Source: Euryarchaeota archaeon UBA39
Lineage (GTDB): Archaea > Thermoplasmatota > Poseidoniia > Poseidoniales > Thalassarchaeaceae
Length of the DNA: 17,347 bases
Assembly (NCBI GenBank): GCA_002503045.1
Contig: DAQW01000002.1
Span: 1 to 17,347, forward strand
Direction of reading: 5' to 3'
In this document: positions 15,359 to 17,347 of the stretch, in pieces
Layout of the letters: each line of letters starts with the position of its first letter
Numbering within the stretch: the first letter of the stretch is position 1
Made by a program: the position numbers and the translations under genes
Notes under the pieces: model-generated
Seen by the model: the letters and a program-made list of their open reading frames with translations, nothing else
What the model was told of the DNA's origin: nothing
Database searches by the model: none

Positions 15359-16192
15359 ATGGCAGTCGGTTCAGCAGAGGTTTCGGCACCGAGTGCGCTA
15401 TCCGATCAAGCAGTGCAGGCTATTGAATCACGGTTAATGGCCTTACAAAGATCTCAAGCAGAACAGGATTTACCAGTACCTTTGCCCACTTCCGATTTTT
15501 GGAAATTGGTTTCACAACTTACTCAATCTATTGAAATCGAAATGGATGAGTGTATTCGAAGAGAAGGGTGGGGAGCAAAAATCCAATTGCTACAAAAACG
15601 ACAAAACAACATTAGGTGGGCAATAGGTTCGATTAGCCAACATCGTCTCAATGCATTTGTTCGACATGCAAATATGCGAACCCTACTAAATCGGGGGAAC
15701 TCATCTGATATTGCAGAGCCAAATTGGGCACAACATGATGCTTCAGAACGTGCATTCTACGAAGGGGCTTGTAGACTAATTGAAAAATTCCAAAAAGAAA
15801 TTGATTGGGAACAAATGCAAAATGGAATAGGAGAGTCAACAATTAGTTCTAATTCAATTCAAGGGATTGCTCCGTTAACAGAATTTATTCCAAAAGAAGA
15901 AACAACGACACAACTAGAAGAAATGGAGCAAGAAATTCCTCCACCTGATGTGCATCTCGATGAAGGTTGGGAAGATGAAGCCCCAATAGAACAAGATGAA
16001 ATTCAAGAAAATATTTCTCTAGAAATAGATGATGATTGTCTACGAATTCGATTCATAAAAGATGTTGAACAACCTGTCATGGACTTCGATGGTAACGAAG
16101 TTCAACCACTAATTGGTGATGTCTTTGTTTTTCCTGAAGTTCTAGCAAAAGCAATGATCAAGATGGGATATGCTGAAAATGCATCAATATGA
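15359..16192 (+). CDS. Putative GINS replication complex subunit (Sld5/Psf1-like, Gins51 type)
   Basis: 277 residues, soluble. GINS joins MCM and Cdc45/RecJ in the replicative helicase. The first half is helical, with DFWKLVSQLTQSIEIEMDEC (46-65), a heptad-like stretch to about 110 and AFYEGACRLIEKFQKEI (132-148), consistent with GINS domain A. A long acidic, proline-containing linker spans about 175-225. The last 50 residues (CLRIRFIKDVEQPVMDFDGN then GDVFVFPEVLAKAMIKMGYAE) match the small B domain of archaeal Gins51, usually seen as VRVxFLxDVPxFVGxDGxxYGPF followed by PxxxAExLIxRGxA. The A-then-B order assigns it to the Sld5/Psf1 side. GGAAGG precedes the ATG. The B-domain match carries the call; the N-terminal part is more divergent. 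Confidence 0.65.
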   Translation: MAVGSAEVSAPSALSDQAVQAIESRLMALQRSQAEQDLPVPLPTSDFWKLVSQLTQSIEIEMDECIRREGWGAKIQLLQKRQNNIRWAIGSISQHRLNAFVRHANMRTLLNRGNSSDIAEPNWAQHDASERAFYEGACRLIEKFQKEIDWEQMQNGIGESTISSNSIQGIAPLTEFIPKEETTTQLEEMEQEIPPPDVHLDEGWEDEAPIEQDEIQENISLEIDDDCLRIRFIKDVEQPVMDFDGNEVQPLIGDVFVFPEVLAKAMIKMGYAENASI

Positions 16193-16205
16193 ACTAATTA
16201 GTTCA
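16190..16205. repeat. 16-bp perfect palindrome spanning two convergent stop codons
   Basis: TGAACTAATTAGTTCA is its own reverse complement. It begins with the TGA stop of the GINS-like gene and contains the TAA stop of uS10 (16198-16200, minus). As RNA it could form only a hairpin with almost no loop; as DNA it could bind a dimeric protein or mark convergent transcript ends. Confidence 0.7.
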
Positions 16206-16527
16206 CTTGACGAAGATTGATTTCTATTGTTACAGAATCTGGAATTGGAATTCTAATCAAGTCTTCCAAAGCTTTGTGATCCTTTGCAGTATTGGTAACC
16301 AATTCAATTAATCTCTTGTGAATCCTCATTTCCCAATGATCCCATGTCTCAGCACCTTCTCCATCAGGGGATTTTCGGCACGGTACAACCAAACGACGTG
16401 TTGGAAGAGGTATAGGACCGCGTATCTGGACTGATTTATCGTCACTAATCTGCTTGATTAATGCAGCAACACCATCTACTGCTCTATGATCTTCTCCAGT
16501 GAGTTTGATTGTTGTAATTACAGGCAT
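16198..16527 (-). CDS. rps10: Small ribosomal subunit protein uS10
   Basis: 109 residues, close to the usual archaeal length of just over 100. It is a component of the 30S head. Archaeal-type motifs are clear: IRGPIPLPTRRLVVPCRKSP (35-54), SPDGEGAETWDHWEMRIHKR (53-72) and IPIPDSVTIEI near the end. It follows EF-1 alpha by 37 bases on the same strand, the classical archaeal tuf-rps10 pair, and is presumably transcribed from a promoter upstream of EF-1 alpha or beyond, since none is visible between them. It converges on the GINS-like gene with 5 bases between stop codons. Confidence 0.97.
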   Translation of the reverse strand: MPVITTIKLTGEDHRAVDGVAALIKQISDDKSVQIRGPIPLPTRRLVVPCRKSPDGEGAETWDHWEMRIHKRLIELVTNTAKDHKALEDLIRIPIPDSVTIEINLRQVN

Positions 16528-16564
16528 GGGAATCTACTCCAAACGCCTTCCATTCTCAACAAAC

Positions 16565-17347
16565 TTACTTCTTCTGAACTTTCATGCATACGCCAGCAGC
16601 AACAGTCTTACCCATATCACGAATTGCGAAACGAGCGAGTTCAGGGAATGCACCCATCTCCTCAATTGCCATAGGCTTAGTTGGTTGGAACTGAATTAGT
16701 GCTGCATCTCCAGACTTGAGGTAAGCAGGATTCTTCTCCTTAGTCTTAGCATTCTCTAATAGTTCTACGAAACGAACTGCTACCTGAGCTGTGTGTGCGT
16801 GGAAAACAGGAGTGTATCCTGCTCCAATTGCCTTTGGAATATCCATTAATTGGATTTGTCCAACGAATGTCTCATCGTGACGAACGAAGTTAGGCTCACT
16901 ATCAGCGTAACCTGCAACGTCACCACGACGAATGTCAGTAGCAGCAAGGCCACGAACGTTGAATCCAACGTTATCTCCAGGCTCTGCCTTAGCAACCTGA
17001 GTATGATGCATCTCAATGCTCTTCACTTCAGCGGTCTTCTGACTAGGATTGAAGACAACGTTCTTTCCTACGTTTAGAACGCCAGTCTCAATCTTACCAA
17101 CAGGTACTGTTCCGATTCCACTGATCTTGTAAACGTCCTGAATAGGCAAACGAAGAGGCTTGTCAATAGGCTTGTTAGGCTGTTGTACTGCATCAATGCA
17201 TTCGAAGAGAGTTTTTACGGACTTTCCATTAAATTCAGTACCTTTCCACCATCCCATGTTGTCGGAAGAATCGTACAAGTTCTCTCCATTGAAAGAGGAA
17301 CAAGGAATCTTAGGAACATCTGCTGGGTTGAATCCAGCCATCTTCAA
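16565..17347 (-). CDS. tuf: Translation elongation factor EF-1 alpha, C-terminal part (start beyond right edge)
   Basis: 260 residues visible, running in from the right edge. The first codon seen (TTG) is an internal leucine, not a start: the GTPase domain with its nucleotide-binding motifs lies outside. Visible are the end of domain I (GFNPADVPKIPCSSFNGENL, with the WWKG segment), domain II (LPIQDVYKISGIGTVPVGKI and GDNVGFNVRG) and domain III (PVFHAHTAQVAVRF, LKSGDAALIQFQPTKP and ELARFAIRDMGKTVAAGV). These are the archaeal/eukaryotic signatures; bacterial EF-Tu differs. It delivers aminoacyl-tRNA to the ribosome. The stop at 16565 is followed by uS10. Confidence 0.97.
   Translation of the reverse strand: MKMAGFNPADVPKIPCSSFNGENLYDSSDNMGWWKGTEFNGKSVKTLFECIDAVQQPNKPIDKPLRLPIQDVYKISGIGTVPVGKIETGVLNVGKNVVFNPSQKTAEVKSIEMHHTQVAKAEPGDNVGFNVRGLAATDIRRGDVAGYADSEPNFVRHDETFVGQIQLMDIPKAIGAGYTPVFHAHTAQVAVRFVELLENAKTKEKNPAYLKSGDAALIQFQPTKPMAIEEMGAFPELARFAIRDMGKTVAAGVCMKVQKK

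Noticed and set aside
15132..15389. Minus-strand frame of 85 codons over the divergent promoter region
   Set aside because: It overlaps the signal-peptide end of the giant gene in another frame and the start of the GINS-like gene; the composition is not protein-like.
1..17347. CRISPR arrays, insertion sequences, rRNA, riboswitches
   Set aside because: No regularly spaced direct repeats, transposase-like frames, terminal inverted repeats or rRNA-like stretches were seen on either strand.

Overview
The window reads as a densely packed archaeal chromosome fragment. The EF-1 alpha C-terminal half next to uS10, a GINS-type replication subunit, archaeal TATA-like boxes and the near absence of bacterial-style promoters all say archaea. 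The AT-rich coding DNA, a large type I surface protein with Ig-like repeats, a 2115-residue surface protein and a small Thermoplasmata-type hypothetical protein suggest a marine Poseidoniales (Marine Group II) genome. That placement is inference from gene content and protein style, not from a marker search.

Layout. Positions 1-605 (minus) hold the N-terminal part of a secreted M14 zinc carboxypeptidase that runs off the left edge. Positions 641-2945 (minus) form a tight polyamine operon in the order speB (agmatinase), speD (S-adenosylmethionine decarboxylase) and a deoxyhypusine-synthase-family enzyme. Divergent from it is a small conserved archaeal protein (3084-3479), followed by a 1003-residue membrane-anchored surface protein (3533-6544). 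tRNA-Gly(GCC) and a LMW-phosphatase-fold arsenate reductase lie on the minus strand (6583-7094). Divergent from these, on the plus strand, come an Mrp/NBP35 ATPase (7192-8223) and an FKBP/SlyD-like prolyl isomerase (8282-8761). tRNA-Leu(CAA) and the giant 2115-residue surface protein (8912-15259) are on the minus strand. Divergent from the giant gene is a putative GINS Sld5/Psf1-type subunit (15359-16192), which converges with only 5 bases between stop codons on uS10 (16198-16527). uS10 follows EF-1 alpha (16565 to the right edge), the classical archaeal tuf-rps10 order.

How the genes fit together. SpeB makes putrescine and SpeD makes the aminopropyl donor; spermidine would then feed the DHS-family enzyme. 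That enzyme is of the bacterial subfamily and keeps the catalytic lysine but lacks the canonical His-His motif, so it may make homospermidine or spermidine rather than hypusinate aIF5A. The other clear oddity is the Mrp ATPase. It contains no cysteine at all, and where the usual CxxC cluster-binding segment should be it carries about 44 residues resembling a Cna-B or carboxypeptidase-regulatory beta-sandwich motif. No mobile element, CRISPR array or rRNA was seen, and no gene-free stretch exceeds 300 bases.
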